From positions 477,731 to 541,730 of the forward strand of contig JADJMD010000008.1 in assembly GCA_016709765.1 (NCBI GenBank): a DNA stretch of 64,000 bases. The letters are read 5' to 3'. This document shows positions 9,329-19,276 of the stretch, piece after piece (the first letter of the stretch is position 1; each line of letters begins with the position of its first letter). Source of the stretch: Ignavibacteriales bacterium (lineage in GTDB: Bacteria > Bacteroidota > Ignavibacteria > Ignavibacteriales > Ignavibacteriaceae). The position numbers were made by a program, and so were the translations under genes. The notes beneath the pieces were generated by a model. That model had not been told where the DNA came from. It saw only the letters and a program-made list of their open reading frames with translations, and made no database searches.

Positions 9329-11509
9329 CTATAATACTTTAAGCTTGGCAAATTTTAACATAAGCTGCTTAACATTATTTCCTTCAAAATGTACGGTTGC
9401 TTTTGTCATATCGCCGGTTCCAACGACATCAACAACTTTACCAAGACCAAACTTATCGTGCATAACGCGGCTGCCAATATTTAAAGCTTTTCCATCCTGA
9501 TCAAAATTTTCATACTCAACTTTTTCAAAATACTCGTAATACATCTCTTTTTTTGTTTTACGATTTGCTTTTCTTCCGAGTCCGCCATTAGTTTCTTTAT
9601 ACGTTGTGGGATCAAGTTCATCAATAAATCTTGATCTGCTTTGATATGCCACTTCCCCAAATCTATATCTTGAGCGTGCGTGAGTAACATAAGCTTTTTT
9701 CTTAGCTCTTGTTAAGGCGACGTAAAACAATCTTCTTTCTTCATCAACAGATGCATCCGATAAGAACTTGCTTGCGATAGGAAAAATATCTTCTTCGCAA
9801 CCGCTAACAAATACGATTGGCCATTCCAATCCTTTTGAAGCATGTACGGTTAAAAGAGTTACGCAATTTTTTTCTTCAGAATAGTTGTCGATATCTGCAA
9901 TCAAAGAAACTTCCTCAAGATATTGCTCAAGTTTTGCATCCTGGTTTGCTTCAGAAAATTCGCTTAATGATGCTAATAATTGGTTTATGTTTTCCATTCG
10001 CTGCATTGATTCTTGAGTGCCTTCTTCTTTGAACATTCTTATCAATCCAAGATCATCAACCATGGCACGAGTAAGTTCGCCAGCAGAAAGTTTATCCTTT
10101 AAAGAGCTATACTTATCAAGTAATGTTTTAAATCCTTTAACATTTTTTTGGATGCGTTCTTTAATATCAATAACCTCAAAAACTCTTCCCATCGTCTGGA
10201 AAAGAGAGATTTCGTGTTTTCTTGCAAATGCTATCATCCTTGTTACAGTGGTGCTTCCAATTCCGCGTTGAGGAAAGTTCATTATTCGCAACAAACTTTC
10301 TTCATCATTCTGGTTTGATATTACTCTAAGATAAGCAACAACATCTTTAACTTCTTTTCTTTTATAAAATTCTACTCCGCCAATAATTGTATAAGGAATT
10401 TTTTCTCTTCTAAAAATATCTTCCATTGCACGTGACTGCGAATTTGTGCGGTATAAAATTGCAAAATCGTTAAAGACTAATTTTTTCTTTGTCAGTTCGT
10501 GTTTTATATACTTGGAAATTTGTGAGGCTTCATCTTTTTCATCAGCACATTTAAGTAGAACAACTGGTTCGCCTTCTTCATTCTCAGTCCAAAGCGTTTT
10601 AGCAACCTGATCTTTATTATTTTTTATAACGGAATCAGCAGCTTTAAGAATAGTTTTTGTTGATCTATAATTCTGCTCTAATTTAAATAGTTTGAACTTT
10701 GGAAAATCTTTTCCAAAATCTCTCATATTTCCTATGTTAGCACCGCGCCAGCTATAAATACTTTGGGCATCATCACCCACAACAGAAATCAATCCGCTTC
10801 TAGAAACAAGTAATTTTAATAACTCATACTGAGCTTTATTCGTATCCTGAAACTCATCAACAAGTAAATATTCAAATCTGGATTTATACTTTTGAAGGAT
10901 GTGTTTCTTCTCGTTAAAAAGCTCAATCGGTTTAAGTAAGAGATCATCAAAATCCATTGCATTAAATTCAATTAATCTTTTCTGATACTCTACATAAACA
11001 TCAGCAATCTTTTCTTCAACAAAGGAACCAACATGTTTGCTTCTAAATTCTTTTGGAGTAATCATGTGATTTTTAAGGAAACTTATTCGGTGCCGAACTG
11101 AATTGGTAGTAAGATTTTCAATATCAATATTCAAGTCGGTTAAAATATTAGAAACCAATGACGTTGAATCTATTGTATCATAGATTGAAAAATTACTTCT
11201 GTAATTAATATGTTTAGCTTCAGTACGAAGTATTTTGGCAAAGACGGAATGAAAAGTTCCCATCCACAAATCATCAGCCTTTTTGCCAATAAGTTCTTTA
11301 ATTCTCTCCTTCATTTCATTAGCGGCTTTATTTGTAAAAGTAAGCGCAAGAATTGACTCGGGAGTAAAATTTTTCTTAAGCAAGTGAGCGATTTTATATG
11401 TAAGAACCTTGGTTTTGCCGGAACCAGCGCCGGCCACTATCATTTGAGCTCCATCCAGATACTCAACCGCCGCAAGTTGAGCAGGATTTAAATCCTTAAA
11501 TTGTTGCAT
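9329..11509 (-). CDS. pcrA: ATP-dependent DNA helicase, UvrD/PcrA/Rep family
   Basis: An SF1A helicase of 726 residues, close to the usual UvrD/PcrA length. It shows Walker A AGAGSGKT, motif II VDEFQDTN, QNYRST, and the late motif TVHASKGLEWPIVFVSG, all in order. The C-terminal ~60 residues (IGSRVMHDKFGLGKVV) form the Tudor-like RNA-polymerase-binding domain of PcrA/UvrD proteins. A TTG 33 bases further upstream keeps the frame open, but the ATG at 11509 gives MQQFKDLNPAQLAAVEY, the normal family start. The role is nucleotide excision and mismatch repair and removal of blocked polymerases. I cannot separate PcrA from UvrD by sequence alone. Confidence 0.93.
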   Translation of the reverse strand: MQQFKDLNPAQLAAVEYLDGAQMIVAGAGSGKTKVLTYKIAHLLKKNFTPESILALTFTNKAANEMKERIKELIGKKADDLWMGTFHSVFAKILRTEAKHINYRSNFSIYDTIDSTSLVSNILTDLNIDIENLTTNSVRHRISFLKNHMITPKEFRSKHVGSFVEEKIADVYVEYQKRLIEFNAMDFDDLLLKPIELFNEKKHILQKYKSRFEYLLVDEFQDTNKAQYELLKLLVSRSGLISVVGDDAQSIYSWRGANIGNMRDFGKDFPKFKLFKLEQNYRSTKTILKAADSVIKNNKDQVAKTLWTENEEGEPVVLLKCADEKDEASQISKYIKHELTKKKLVFNDFAILYRTNSQSRAMEDIFRREKIPYTIIGGVEFYKRKEVKDVVAYLRVISNQNDEESLLRIMNFPQRGIGSTTVTRMIAFARKHEISLFQTMGRVFEVIDIKERIQKNVKGFKTLLDKYSSLKDKLSAGELTRAMVDDLGLIRMFKEEGTQESMQRMENINQLLASLSEFSEANQDAKLEQYLEEVSLIADIDNYSEEKNCVTLLTVHASKGLEWPIVFVSGCEEDIFPIASKFLSDASVDEERRLFYVALTRAKKKAYVTHARSRYRFGEVAYQSRSRFIDELDPTTYKETNGGLGRKANRKTKKEMYYEYFEKVEYENFDQDGKALNIGSRVMHDKFGLGKVVDVVGTGDMTKATVHFEGNNVKQLMLKFAKLKVL

Positions 11510-11728
11510 AGTTCTTTCTAAATTTTGCAAAAACAGGTGCAAATATATAAAATTCGACCTCGAATGGAAAGTTGAGGTCAGGTAAATATTTCTTAAAATT
11601 TATCGATAATTATAAATAGTTAAATGAATAATAATTTTACAGCTATTTCTAATTGATTAAATGGCACATTTATGGATAATTTGTGACAATAAAAAATTCC
11701 TTTGAGCAATCAAATTGTTTGATTAATT

Positions 11729-13774
11729 ATGGATAAAATAATGTCAGAAAATCACAGCGAAGTTCAACCAACAAAAAGTAGCCCTTCCTATTTTGAAAAC
11801 AGCACTTCCTTTGAATTCCAAAAAAAATACGAAGTTTTTATGAATGCCATACCTGATGGGTTAATTTTAATAAAGGATGGTAATATTAAATATTCTAATA
11901 AAATATTTGCAGAACTGCTAGGATATACTGTAAACGAACTCTGTTCATTAAATATTCGCGATTTAGTAGCTCCTAATCGTTTAAACGAAGTTTTAGATCG
12001 TTATGAAAGAAGACTTAATGGAGAGGCCGTTCCGACAAAATACAAAACTGAACTTATCCACAAAGATAAAATAACCATTATACCAGTTCAGTTAAATGTT
12101 GGGGTAGTTGGATCTTTAGAAGAAAAACTAGAATTTATAATTATTAAAGAATTCACTGAAGCATCAAAAGTAGAGAACAAATTCATCAAAGAATTACAAC
12201 TTCAGGAATATTTTATGGACTACATTCCAGATTCAATATATTTTAAGGATCTGGAAAGCAGATTTATTAAAGCAAATAAAGCTACCCTAGTTAAAATGGG
12301 TGTATCAACACTCAATGAAATTATTGGTAAAACAGATTTTGATATATTTAATGATGATCATGCTATTGAAGCCAGAGAAGATGAGAAAAAAATAATTGAA
12401 ACCCGTAAATCAATTATTAATAAAATTGAAAAAGAAACCTGGCTGGATGGAAAAGTTACATGGGCTTCAACTACAAAAATTCCTCTTATTAATGAGAATG
12501 ATAATGTCTACGGTACTTTTGGTGTTACAAGGGATATAACTGAACAGAAAAAAATTGAGGATGTAAAAGATTCACTATTAAAAATTTCCACAGCTGTCAC
12601 ATCTCTAGATAGCATCAATTTATTATACGCTTTTATTCACAATGCTGTAAGTGGATTGATGAGAGCCGAAAATTTTTATATCGCAATACATCATCCGGAG
12701 GCTGATACAATCAGTTTTCCATATTTTGTTGACGAAGTAGACGAATCTCCCATCGAACGAAAGGTTGGACGAGGATTAACCGAATATGTTTTAAGAACAG
12801 GTAAAGCACAATTGATTGATGCAGAAAGAGATCTTAAGTTAAGAGAGGAAGGAGAAACCTCCTTGGTTGGTGCTGCAACTGAAATCTGGTTAGGAGTGCC
12901 ACTAATAGTTGAAGGTAAAACTTTTGGAGTAATTGTAGTTCAGGATTATTCTAGCGTTACGACATACAAGGAGGAAGAAAAAGAAATTCTTACATATGTT
13001 TCAGAACAAATTGCACTTGCTATTGCAAAGAAACATAGTGAAGAGAAGATTATCCAATATTCAGAAGAACTAAAAGAATTAAATGCTTCTAAGGACAAGT
13101 TTTTTTCAATTATCGCCCACGATCTTAAAAGTCCGTTTCATGGTTTGCTTGGTTTAACTCGCATGGTTGTAGAGGAATATGAATCAATGAGTGAAACTGA
13201 AGTTCGATCATACATGAAAATAATAAAAGATTCTACAGAAAGCACTTACAAACTGATAGAAAACTTACTTGAATGGTCAAGGTTAGAATCCGGCAGGATG
13301 AAATATAATCCTGCTCTTCAAAATATGTTTATGATTGTTGAAGATACTCGTACACTTCTAAATCAAAATGCCCGGGTAAAAAATATAAACTTAAGGAATA
13401 AACTTGATCATCAAAGCTTTGTTTGCGGTGATGATACAATGCTTCAATCTTTGGTCCAAAATCTTATTTCTAATGCAATTAAGTTTACTCCTGCTGGGGG
13501 AAATATTGAAGTATCTGAAAACAGATATGACAACTATATCGAATTTATAGTTATGGATTCCGGAGTTGGTATCAAAAAAGAGGATATAGAAAAACTTTTT
13601 AGAATTGATGTGAGTTTTACAACAAAAGGAACTCAAAATGAAAAAGGAACGGGTTTGGGATTAGCACTTTGTAAGGAAATTGTAAATATTCACGGTGGTA
13701 ATATTAAGGTTGAAAGTAAATTGGGTGAAGGAACAAAAATTATATTTACATTAAATAAACCAAAAGCAAATTAA
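11729..13774 (+). CDS. Hybrid-input sensor histidine kinase (PAS-PAS-GAF-HisKA-HATPase)
   Basis: A 681-residue kinase with no membrane segment, so it is probably cytosolic. Two PAS folds occupy roughly residues 30-145 and 150-275 (MNAIPDGLILIKDGNIKYSN; MDYIPDSIYFKDLESRFIKA). A GAF domain covers ~290-440 (AENFYIAIHHPEAD). The dimerisation/phosphoacceptor helix has IIAHDLKSPFHG with H464 as the phosphorylated histidine. The ATP-binding domain has the N box (NLISNAIKFTP), DSGVGI and GTGLGLALCKEIV. It has no receiver domain, and no response regulator gene is next to it, so its partner lies elsewhere. A 108-residue orphan begins 6 bases downstream and may be functionally linked. Confidence 0.95.
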   Translation: MDKIMSENHSEVQPTKSSPSYFENSTSFEFQKKYEVFMNAIPDGLILIKDGNIKYSNKIFAELLGYTVNELCSLNIRDLVAPNRLNEVLDRYERRLNGEAVPTKYKTELIHKDKITIIPVQLNVGVVGSLEEKLEFIIIKEFTEASKVENKFIKELQLQEYFMDYIPDSIYFKDLESRFIKANKATLVKMGVSTLNEIIGKTDFDIFNDDHAIEAREDEKKIIETRKSIINKIEKETWLDGKVTWASTTKIPLINENDNVYGTFGVTRDITEQKKIEDVKDSLLKISTAVTSLDSINLLYAFIHNAVSGLMRAENFYIAIHHPEADTISFPYFVDEVDESPIERKVGRGLTEYVLRTGKAQLIDAERDLKLREEGETSLVGAATEIWLGVPLIVEGKTFGVIVVQDYSSVTTYKEEEKEILTYVSEQIALAIAKKHSEEKIIQYSEELKELNASKDKFFSIIAHDLKSPFHGLLGLTRMVVEEYESMSETEVRSYMKIIKDSTESTYKLIENLLEWSRLESGRMKYNPALQNMFMIVEDTRTLLNQNARVKNINLRNKLDHQSFVCGDDTMLQSLVQNLISNAIKFTPAGGNIEVSENRYDNYIEFIVMDSGVGIKKEDIEKLFRIDVSFTTKGTQNEKGTGLGLALCKEIVNIHGGNIKVESKLGEGTKIIFTLNKPKAN

Positions 13775-13780
13775 GAGATA

Positions 13781-14107
13781 ATGACCAAGGACTACAAAGA
13801 TTCTGATGAAGATGATCTTTCAGCATTTGCAGATTATCTTGCTGAATTTAAATCCGTTATAGGTTTTGATGATGAGACTTGTGTTGTTTGCGGAATAAAT
13901 ATTTCAGATTCTATTTCCATCCAAAAATCACCCTTTGTTCAATACAAATCAGTAAACAAAGAATCAGAACTTTTAATTGTAACGAATGAACTCTATTCAA
14001 AATGTATTCCTTACAAGATTGAGAAACAGCTTGATTCAACAACCCTTGATGTAATTCAATACAAGTATATTGTACTTATTCCATTTAAATATTTGAATGA
14101 AATATAA
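13781..14107 (+). CDS. Conserved-looking hypothetical protein downstream of sensor kinase
   Basis: I do not recognise the family. The 108-residue product has no signal peptide and no membrane helix, an acidic N terminus (KDYKDSDEDDLSAFADYL), one CVVCG motif near residue 36 and a mainly beta-like C-terminal half ending in FKYLNEI. It starts 6 bases after the histidine kinase stop and ends at a terminator hairpin, so the two form one transcription unit. It could be a small modulator or redox-sensing accessory of the kinase, but that is only context. Confidence 0.65.
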   Translation: MTKDYKDSDEDDLSAFADYLAEFKSVIGFDDETCVVCGINISDSISIQKSPFVQYKSVNKESELLIVTNELYSKCIPYKIEKQLDSTTLDVIQYKYIVLIPFKYLNEI

Positions 14108-14110
14108 AGA

Positions 14111-14134
14111 AAAGGCCTGATTTCTCAGACCTTT
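14111..14134. terminator. Intrinsic terminator between kinase operon and T9SS cargo gene
   Basis: AAAGGCCTGA and TCAGACCTTT pair with one wobble position around a TTTC loop. The element lies between two convergent genes and carries A/T-rich outer stems. Confidence 0.65.
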
Positions 14135-14160
14135 GTTGAATAAGATGAATATCATCTGGA

Positions 14161-17100
14161 TTATTTTAGCAAAATCATTTTTTTAACGGAGTTAAAATTT
14201 TCAGATTCCAACCTGTAATAATATACGCCCGAAGAATATCTGCCTGCATCCCAATTAAATTTATGAAATCCTGACTCTAAAAACCCATTTACAATGCTCT
14301 CAATCTTTTCACCAAGAGAATTATAAATAATCAGTTTTACATTTCCAGAAATCGGGATAGCAAACTTTATGGTGGTTATCGGATTAAATGGGTTTGGGAA
14401 ATTTTGTTCAAGAGAATAGGTAATTGGAATACCAAGCTCAACCTCAATCTCTTCGGAGTATTCAAATGTTCCATCATAATCCAATTGTTTTAATCTATAA
14501 TAAATTTTTCCATGAACTGGGGAATCATCAGTAAATGTATAATAAGAAGGTTCCGTTGTAGTACCACTTCCCTGTTCAAATCCTATTTTTTCCCAACTAT
14601 TATTAACTGAACCTGTTTTTCTCTGAATTTCAAATCCCTGATTATTTATTTCAGTAGCAGTTACCCAATTAAGATTAACTTTTCCATTTTCACAACTTCC
14701 GGAAAAACTAAATAGTTCAACAGGAACTACATCAATTCCACCTGAAAATAAAATAACTCTGCCATCTCTTGAACAAGCTGCGAATTCATTGCTCAAATTT
14801 CCATCTACATCATCAAGATCCACAACGTGTTCCGCTGCATTTGCAGTTGATCCAGTTCCGAATGCATAACTAAAAATAATATTTCCATTAACCCCATTAT
14901 AAACGTGAGCAACATCATTTAAAGATGCAGAACCAACTTCAGGAATTCCATCAGCGTTAAGATCACCCAAAACATCTTTCCCAAGTATATTCCCACCGGT
15001 AGTATTAGACCAGATAATATTTCCAGTTGAACCTTCGAGCATAAAAATACTCTGATTAATTCCGCTTACCAGAACATCCGGATACCCCGATTGATTTACA
15101 TCTGGTACAATTTTAAGGTCTTCAATAAAAACATTTCCAATACCTGTGAACCAAATCTGATTTCCGTTATCACCAGAAATGCAATAAACGCTTCCGGTTG
15201 TGGTTCCGACTACAACATCAGTACCAAAAGGATTTCCCAAATTTGTTATTTCACGGACAGACCATGGGGTCCCAAACGTCGGAAATGTCCATGTAATATT
15301 TCCATTTTGATCAAACCCAATGACTTCGTTTGAGGAACCTAACCTAGATCCAACCGCACCACCAGTATTTGTGGAAGCAACCATATATTTTAATTTTTGT
15401 TGAGATTGTTGATTTATTCTCCAGATTTCATTTCCATTTACCCCATTTAATAAATAAACGGAAAATCGTCCTGAGCCTGTCGTTTCATTTCCACTTGCTG
15501 AAACTAGTACATCCGGCACACCATCGCTATTAAAATCACGTTTTACATCAAGACCCATAATATCACCATCATCAGTGGTTGAGGAATTTCCAAACTCCCA
15601 AAGCACATCGCCTGTTATTCCATTAAGAGCGTACACAAATTCATTACCTCCACCTGTACCAATCACAACATCCTGATGATTATCACCATTAAGATCAGAA
15701 ACAATTTGCAACCCTTGCTCATAATCAACTGAACCCGTATTTATGGATCCAAAATAAGTTGAATATTTCCATAGAACATCTGAGGTTCCAGAACTGTTTC
15801 CATTAAAAACAAGAGTCCAATAATTTTCAGTAGATACTATTAGATCCTTAATTCCATCTCCATTAACATCCTGTATTTTTTTCATTGATCTGGGTGTGTA
15901 ATCTTGAAAACTGGTTCCTGGATTGTCAGGTATCTGACCTTGCCAATAAATATTTCCTAATGTGGGATCGACATTTATTGCACTACCGATCATAGGAATA
16001 TAAATTAAACTACCATTTGAAGCATTTGAAAAAACACTTATAGAATCAGTAAAGATGTTTGTGTTAGTTGGATTAAACCATACTCTAAATGTTGATGACG
16101 ACAATGGATTAATTGTAAATGGGGTTGATAACATTTCAAAGTAAAAATCAACAGAGTTCAGTTTGATGGAGTCAATCATTAAAAGATTTGAACCAGCATT
16201 ATTCAAGGTCAGCTCTATATAGGATGTAGAATTAATCCTTTTAGCACCAAAATTAATTGATGCGGGATTGGAAGTTAAATATGGGGCAGTAAAAACCCCA
16301 TTTCCAGTGACTAAAACTTTTGAATGAGTAACAATAGGATCATTGTGATAAATCAAAACTGAATCATTGTAAATTACATTTGCAGTAGGTGTAAAAGTTA
16401 ATGGGATGTTTATTATTTGTCCGGTTTGAACAGTAATTGGAAATGATGATGGAATCGAAAAGACATTGTTCCCAATTGTAACCGATGATAGAATCAGATC
16501 TGCAGAACCATAATTGAGTACAGAAATATTTTGAGTTACGGTTGAGTCAATCATTACATTTCCAAAGCTTATATTAGGTGTAAGTATTGTAATTCCTGGC
16601 GAACCGGAACCGTCTAAATCGTATTTAAATAATTGTCTGCCACTGCTAGCACCAACAGGTTCCGCAAGTAGCCAAAAATTATTTCCATCCCAAGCGAGGC
16701 CACGTGGGTTTTGTCTTAAACCTGGTTGTTCTGGTGGATTAAATGTAAAGAGACTATCTTTATTATCTAAACTAACTGCATAAATCTTATCAACACCTTG
16801 AAATCCATCGTTAACAAAAAAAAGTGTATCCCCTTTAATAGTTATTCCTTGAGGCTGAAGCTGTCCTGGTGCAAAATTTAAGAAGCTGATAGTATCAACA
16901 ATTTGCTTAGTAGTTGTGTTAATCTTGTAAAGAGCAACATTAACATCTGGATAGTAGACAGAGATCCATAACCCAGTTCCATCCCAGGCAGCGCCTCCAA
17001 AATACCATGAACCGCCAAAAAGTTGTGTTGATGTTATTGAATCTAAAACATTTCCATTGCTATCAACTTTAAAGAGGTCACATCTTGCTGTTTTTCTTTC

Positions 17101-17382
17101 TACGTACCAGAAATTAATACCGTCATGTCCTAGGCCCTGTGATTCGCGCATGGAAGGATAGTTAATCAAAACTGTGTCAGCTAACATACCAGTATCATCA
17201 ACCGCATAAATAACACCACGCCCGGTGGTTGAGCTTGATGATATCCAATATTTTGAATCCTCATAAACTAGCCCATATCCTGAACTCCAAAATGTTCCAG
17301 TTGGTAGATTTACAGTATTAACTAATGTTTGGGAATTTGTAAGTGAGGTGATTAAAAGGACTAAAAGGAATAGATTTTTCAT
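14161..17382 (-). CDS. Large secreted beta-propeller protein with T9SS C-terminal sorting domain
   Basis: A 1073-residue extracellular protein. Residues 1-18 are a signal peptide. Residues ~25-260 are propeller-like strands (DSKYWISSSS, WDGNNFWLLAEP). Residues ~268-470 hold two choice-of-anchor-D type Ig-like modules (ISFGNVMIDSTVTQNISVLN; INFGAKRINSTS). Residues ~478-870 contain repeated PQQ/FG-GAP-like blades (DLNGDNHQDVVIG, DFNSDGVPDVLVS, DLNADGIPEVGSA) that probably bind calcium. Residues ~885-985 are an Ig/FN3-like linker (FEIQRKTG, KIYYRLKQLDYDGTFEYSE). The last ~80 residues are the sorting domain (NFPNPFNPITTIKF ... SSGVYYYRLE ... KKMILLK). The protein should cross the outer membrane through the T9SS and be cleaved by PorU. 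Its specific function is unknown. Confidence 0.85.
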   Translation of the reverse strand: MKNLFLLVLLITSLTNSQTLVNTVNLPTGTFWSSGYGLVYEDSKYWISSSSTTGRGVIYAVDDTGMLADTVLINYPSMRESQGLGHDGINFWYVERKTARCDLFKVDSNGNVLDSITSTQLFGGSWYFGGAAWDGTGLWISVYYPDVNVALYKINTTTKQIVDTISFLNFAPGQLQPQGITIKGDTLFFVNDGFQGVDKIYAVSLDNKDSLFTFNPPEQPGLRQNPRGLAWDGNNFWLLAEPVGASSGRQLFKYDLDGSGSPGITILTPNISFGNVMIDSTVTQNISVLNYGSADLILSSVTIGNNVFSIPSSFPITVQTGQIINIPLTFTPTANVIYNDSVLIYHNDPIVTHSKVLVTGNGVFTAPYLTSNPASINFGAKRINSTSYIELTLNNAGSNLLMIDSIKLNSVDFYFEMLSTPFTINPLSSSTFRVWFNPTNTNIFTDSISVFSNASNGSLIYIPMIGSAINVDPTLGNIYWQGQIPDNPGTSFQDYTPRSMKKIQDVNGDGIKDLIVSTENYWTLVFNGNSSGTSDVLWKYSTYFGSINTGSVDYEQGLQIVSDLNGDNHQDVVIGTGGGNEFVYALNGITGDVLWEFGNSSTTDDGDIMGLDVKRDFNSDGVPDVLVSASGNETTGSGRFSVYLLNGVNGNEIWRINQQSQQKLKYMVASTNTGGAVGSRLGSSNEVIGFDQNGNITWTFPTFGTPWSVREITNLGNPFGTDVVVGTTTGSVYCISGDNGNQIWFTGIGNVFIEDLKIVPDVNQSGYPDVLVSGINQSIFMLEGSTGNIIWSNTTGGNILGKDVLGDLNADGIPEVGSASLNDVAHVYNGVNGNIIFSYAFGTGSTANAAEHVVDLDDVDGNLSNEFAACSRDGRVILFSGGIDVVPVELFSFSGSCENGKVNLNWVTATEINNQGFEIQRKTGSVNNSWEKIGFEQGSGTTTEPSYYTFTDDSPVHGKIYYRLKQLDYDGTFEYSEEIEVELGIPITYSLEQNFPNPFNPITTIKFAIPISGNVKLIIYNSLGEKIESIVNGFLESGFHKFNWDAGRYSSGVYYYRLESENFNSVKKMILLK

Positions 17383-17419
17383 ACTATTTTCCTTTCCAAA
17401 TATATGTTAGTAAACTAAA

Positions 17420-17827
17420 TTAATTTCTTGGATTAGCTTTACACCATTCCTTTATATAATCGGCTATAGCTGTGGTTGTTGCACCGGGTGTAAACAATTC
17501 CCCCACACCAATCGCTTTTAACTTTGCAATATCTTCTTCAGGAATAATTCCACCGCCCGTAAGAAGAACATCATCCATTTCTTTTTCTTTTAACAGTGTG
17601 ATAAGCTTAGGAAATATTGTCATATGTGCACCGGATAGAATACTTATGCCAATTACATCAGCATCCTCTTGCAATGCTGCTTCAACGATCATTTCGGGAG
17701 TTTGTCTTAATCCAGTATAAATCACTTCCATACCAGCATCACGTAGTGCTGCTGCAATAACTTTTGCTCCACGATCATGTCCATCTAATCCGGACTTAGC
17801 AACAATTACTCTAATTTTTTTATCCAT
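17420..17827 (-). CDS. mcmA2: Stand-alone cobalamin-binding domain of methylmalonyl-CoA mutase type
   Basis: A 135-residue protein made only of the B12-binding Rossmann-like domain. The signature DGHDRG (residues 15-20, pattern DxHxxG) supplies H17, the lower axial ligand to cobalt. SILSGAHMT and [13 protein letters not shown] complete the nucleotide-tail pocket. Some archaea and bacteria split methylmalonyl-CoA mutase into a TIM-barrel subunit and this small subunit. No large subunit is in the window, so it must be encoded elsewhere if the enzyme is complete. The ATG overlaps the end of the upstream HIT gene by 8 bases. Another B12-dependent acyl-CoA mutase, such as isobutyryl- or ethylmalonyl-CoA mutase, is an alternative. 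Confidence 0.85.
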   Translation of the reverse strand: MDKKIRVIVAKSGLDGHDRGAKVIAAALRDAGMEVIYTGLRQTPEMIVEAALQEDADVIGISILSGAHMTIFPKLITLLKEKEMDDVLLTGGGIIPEEDIAKLKAIGVGELFTPGATTTAIADYIKEWCKANPRN

Positions 17828-18251
17828 TTAACAAACTCTCATATTTTGTAATAGCTTCTTTAATCTTTTCAGAATATAATTTGATTTCATTTTCTTTATA
17901 CTCGATAGTTCTCGGTCGCATATGAAAATCATTATCATATCTAGGTATGATATGATAATGAAAATGAAAAACCGATTGACCGGCACTTAATCCATTGTTA
18001 GAGATAATATTAAAACCATCTGACTTTAGAGCACGTTTAACAGAGCCGGCTATATATTGTGTTAGCTTTGTTAATTCCGCAAGTTCATCAACGGGGATTG
18101 TTAAAAAATTATCGAAATGTTTTTTGGGTATGACTAATGTGTGACCATAGTTTACTGGGTTAATATCCAAAAATGCAATCACTTTATTGTCTTCAAAAAC
18201 AATATCAGCTTCAGAAATTTTAGATGCAATATCGCAAAATATACAATCCAT
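17820..18251 (-). CDS. HIT family nucleotide-binding hydrolase
   Basis: A 143-residue histidine-triad protein. The active-site motif HFHYHIIP has histidines at 96, 98 and 100. The N-terminal CIFC (C3, C6) matches the zinc-binding start of HINT/Hit-like proteins, and [16 protein letters not shown] is the conserved core. Such proteins hydrolyse nucleoside phosphoramidates or dinucleoside polyphosphates in the cytosol. It overlaps the B12-domain gene by 8 bases, which implies co-transcription, although no pathway link between them is known to me. Confidence 0.93.
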   Translation of the reverse strand: MDCIFCDIASKISEADIVFEDNKVIAFLDINPVNYGHTLVIPKKHFDNFLTIPVDELAELTKLTQYIAGSVKRALKSDGFNIISNNGLSAGQSVFHFHYHIIPRYDNDFHMRPRTIEYKENEIKLYSEKIKEAITKYESLLNG

Positions 18252-18319
18252 TTTATGCTCGCTTTTTATTTCTTAAACAAAGTTAAATTATTTTGTGGAT
18301 AACTGCCAATAACTTTACA

Positions 18320-19276
18320 TTATGAAAGATATTCCTTCGTTCTACTAAACACACCAAACAATCCCCCAGTGTGAACAAATATATTTTTTTTACCCTTACC
18401 TGGTTTTAAATATTTATTAAAGTAAGCAATAAATGCTTTACCAGTATAAGCTGGATCGAATAAAATACCTGTTTCAGTTGCAAACTTTTTAATCAATTTT
18501 AATTTTGATTTAGTAATTTTTTTATATCCCTCTTCAGAATAGCCATCAAGTATAATAAGATTTTTGGGATTGATTTTGCACTTTAATTTGTAATCAAGTA
18601 TGCAGCCCTCAGCTAGCTGCAAAATATGTTTTTCCATTTCTTTTTTACTCATCAAAACATGAACAGCAACAATTTTTAGGGTTAGATTATTTAGTGCTGC
18701 GCCAACTAGCATTCCAGCAGCAGTTCCTCCGGAACCACATGCTGCAACAATTGAATCAATTTTTGTAAGGTCAATTTGCTTCTTAAGTTCATTAATAAAA
18801 TTAATATATCCCCAAATCCCAAGTGTAGTTGAACCTCCGCCTGGAAATACATAAGCATTTTTTTTCTTTATAAGAAAAGCCAATCTTTGCTTAAACATTA
18901 TATCATTAACATTTTCATATTCCTTTTCATTAAAATATTGGATATCTGCTCCATACATTTTATCAAGAAAAAGATTGCCATTTGCATTTGAGGTACCCTT
19001 TCCCCATAAAAATAATTTAGTATTCAATCCGATTTTTTTAGCAGCAATAACCGTTGCACGCGCGTGATTTGATTGATCACCACCAGACGTAAAAATTATA
19101 TCAGCTTTTTTGCTTTTCGCATCTGCAAGCAGGTACTCTAGTTTTCTAACTTTATTGCCTGATAGTTCACATCCCGTTAAATCATCACGCTTTAATAAAA
19201 AACTTTTTCCTTCAAATTTTATCTCTTCTAACGGAGTTGGAATTTGTGCGAGAGAAATCTTCTTTGGTACGCTCAT
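18320..19276 (-). CDS. PLP-dependent D-cysteine desulfhydrase / ACC deaminase family enzyme
   Basis: A 318-residue fold-type II PLP enzyme. LKRDDLTGCELSGNKVRKLE carries the Schiff-base lysine K42, followed by TSGGDQSNHARATVIAAKK for phosphate binding. The glycine loop is AACGSGGTAAGM. The family includes D-cysteine desulfhydrase (release of pyruvate, ammonia and H2S) and 1-aminocyclopropane-1-carboxylate deaminase. The choice depends on a few active-site residues that I cannot judge here; D-cysteine desulfhydrase is more common in bacteria. Its start overlaps the kdsB stop by 4 bases. Confidence 0.85.
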   Translation of the reverse strand: MSVPKKISLAQIPTPLEEIKFEGKSFLLKRDDLTGCELSGNKVRKLEYLLADAKSKKADIIFTSGGDQSNHARATVIAAKKIGLNTKLFLWGKGTSNANGNLFLDKMYGADIQYFNEKEYENVNDIMFKQRLAFLIKKKNAYVFPGGGSTTLGIWGYINFINELKKQIDLTKIDSIVAACGSGGTAAGMLVGAALNNLTLKIVAVHVLMSKKEMEKHILQLAEGCILDYKLKCKINPKNLIILDGYSEEGYKKITKSKLKLIKKFATETGILFDPAYTGKAFIAYFNKYLKPGKGKKNIFVHTGGLFGVFSRTKEYLS

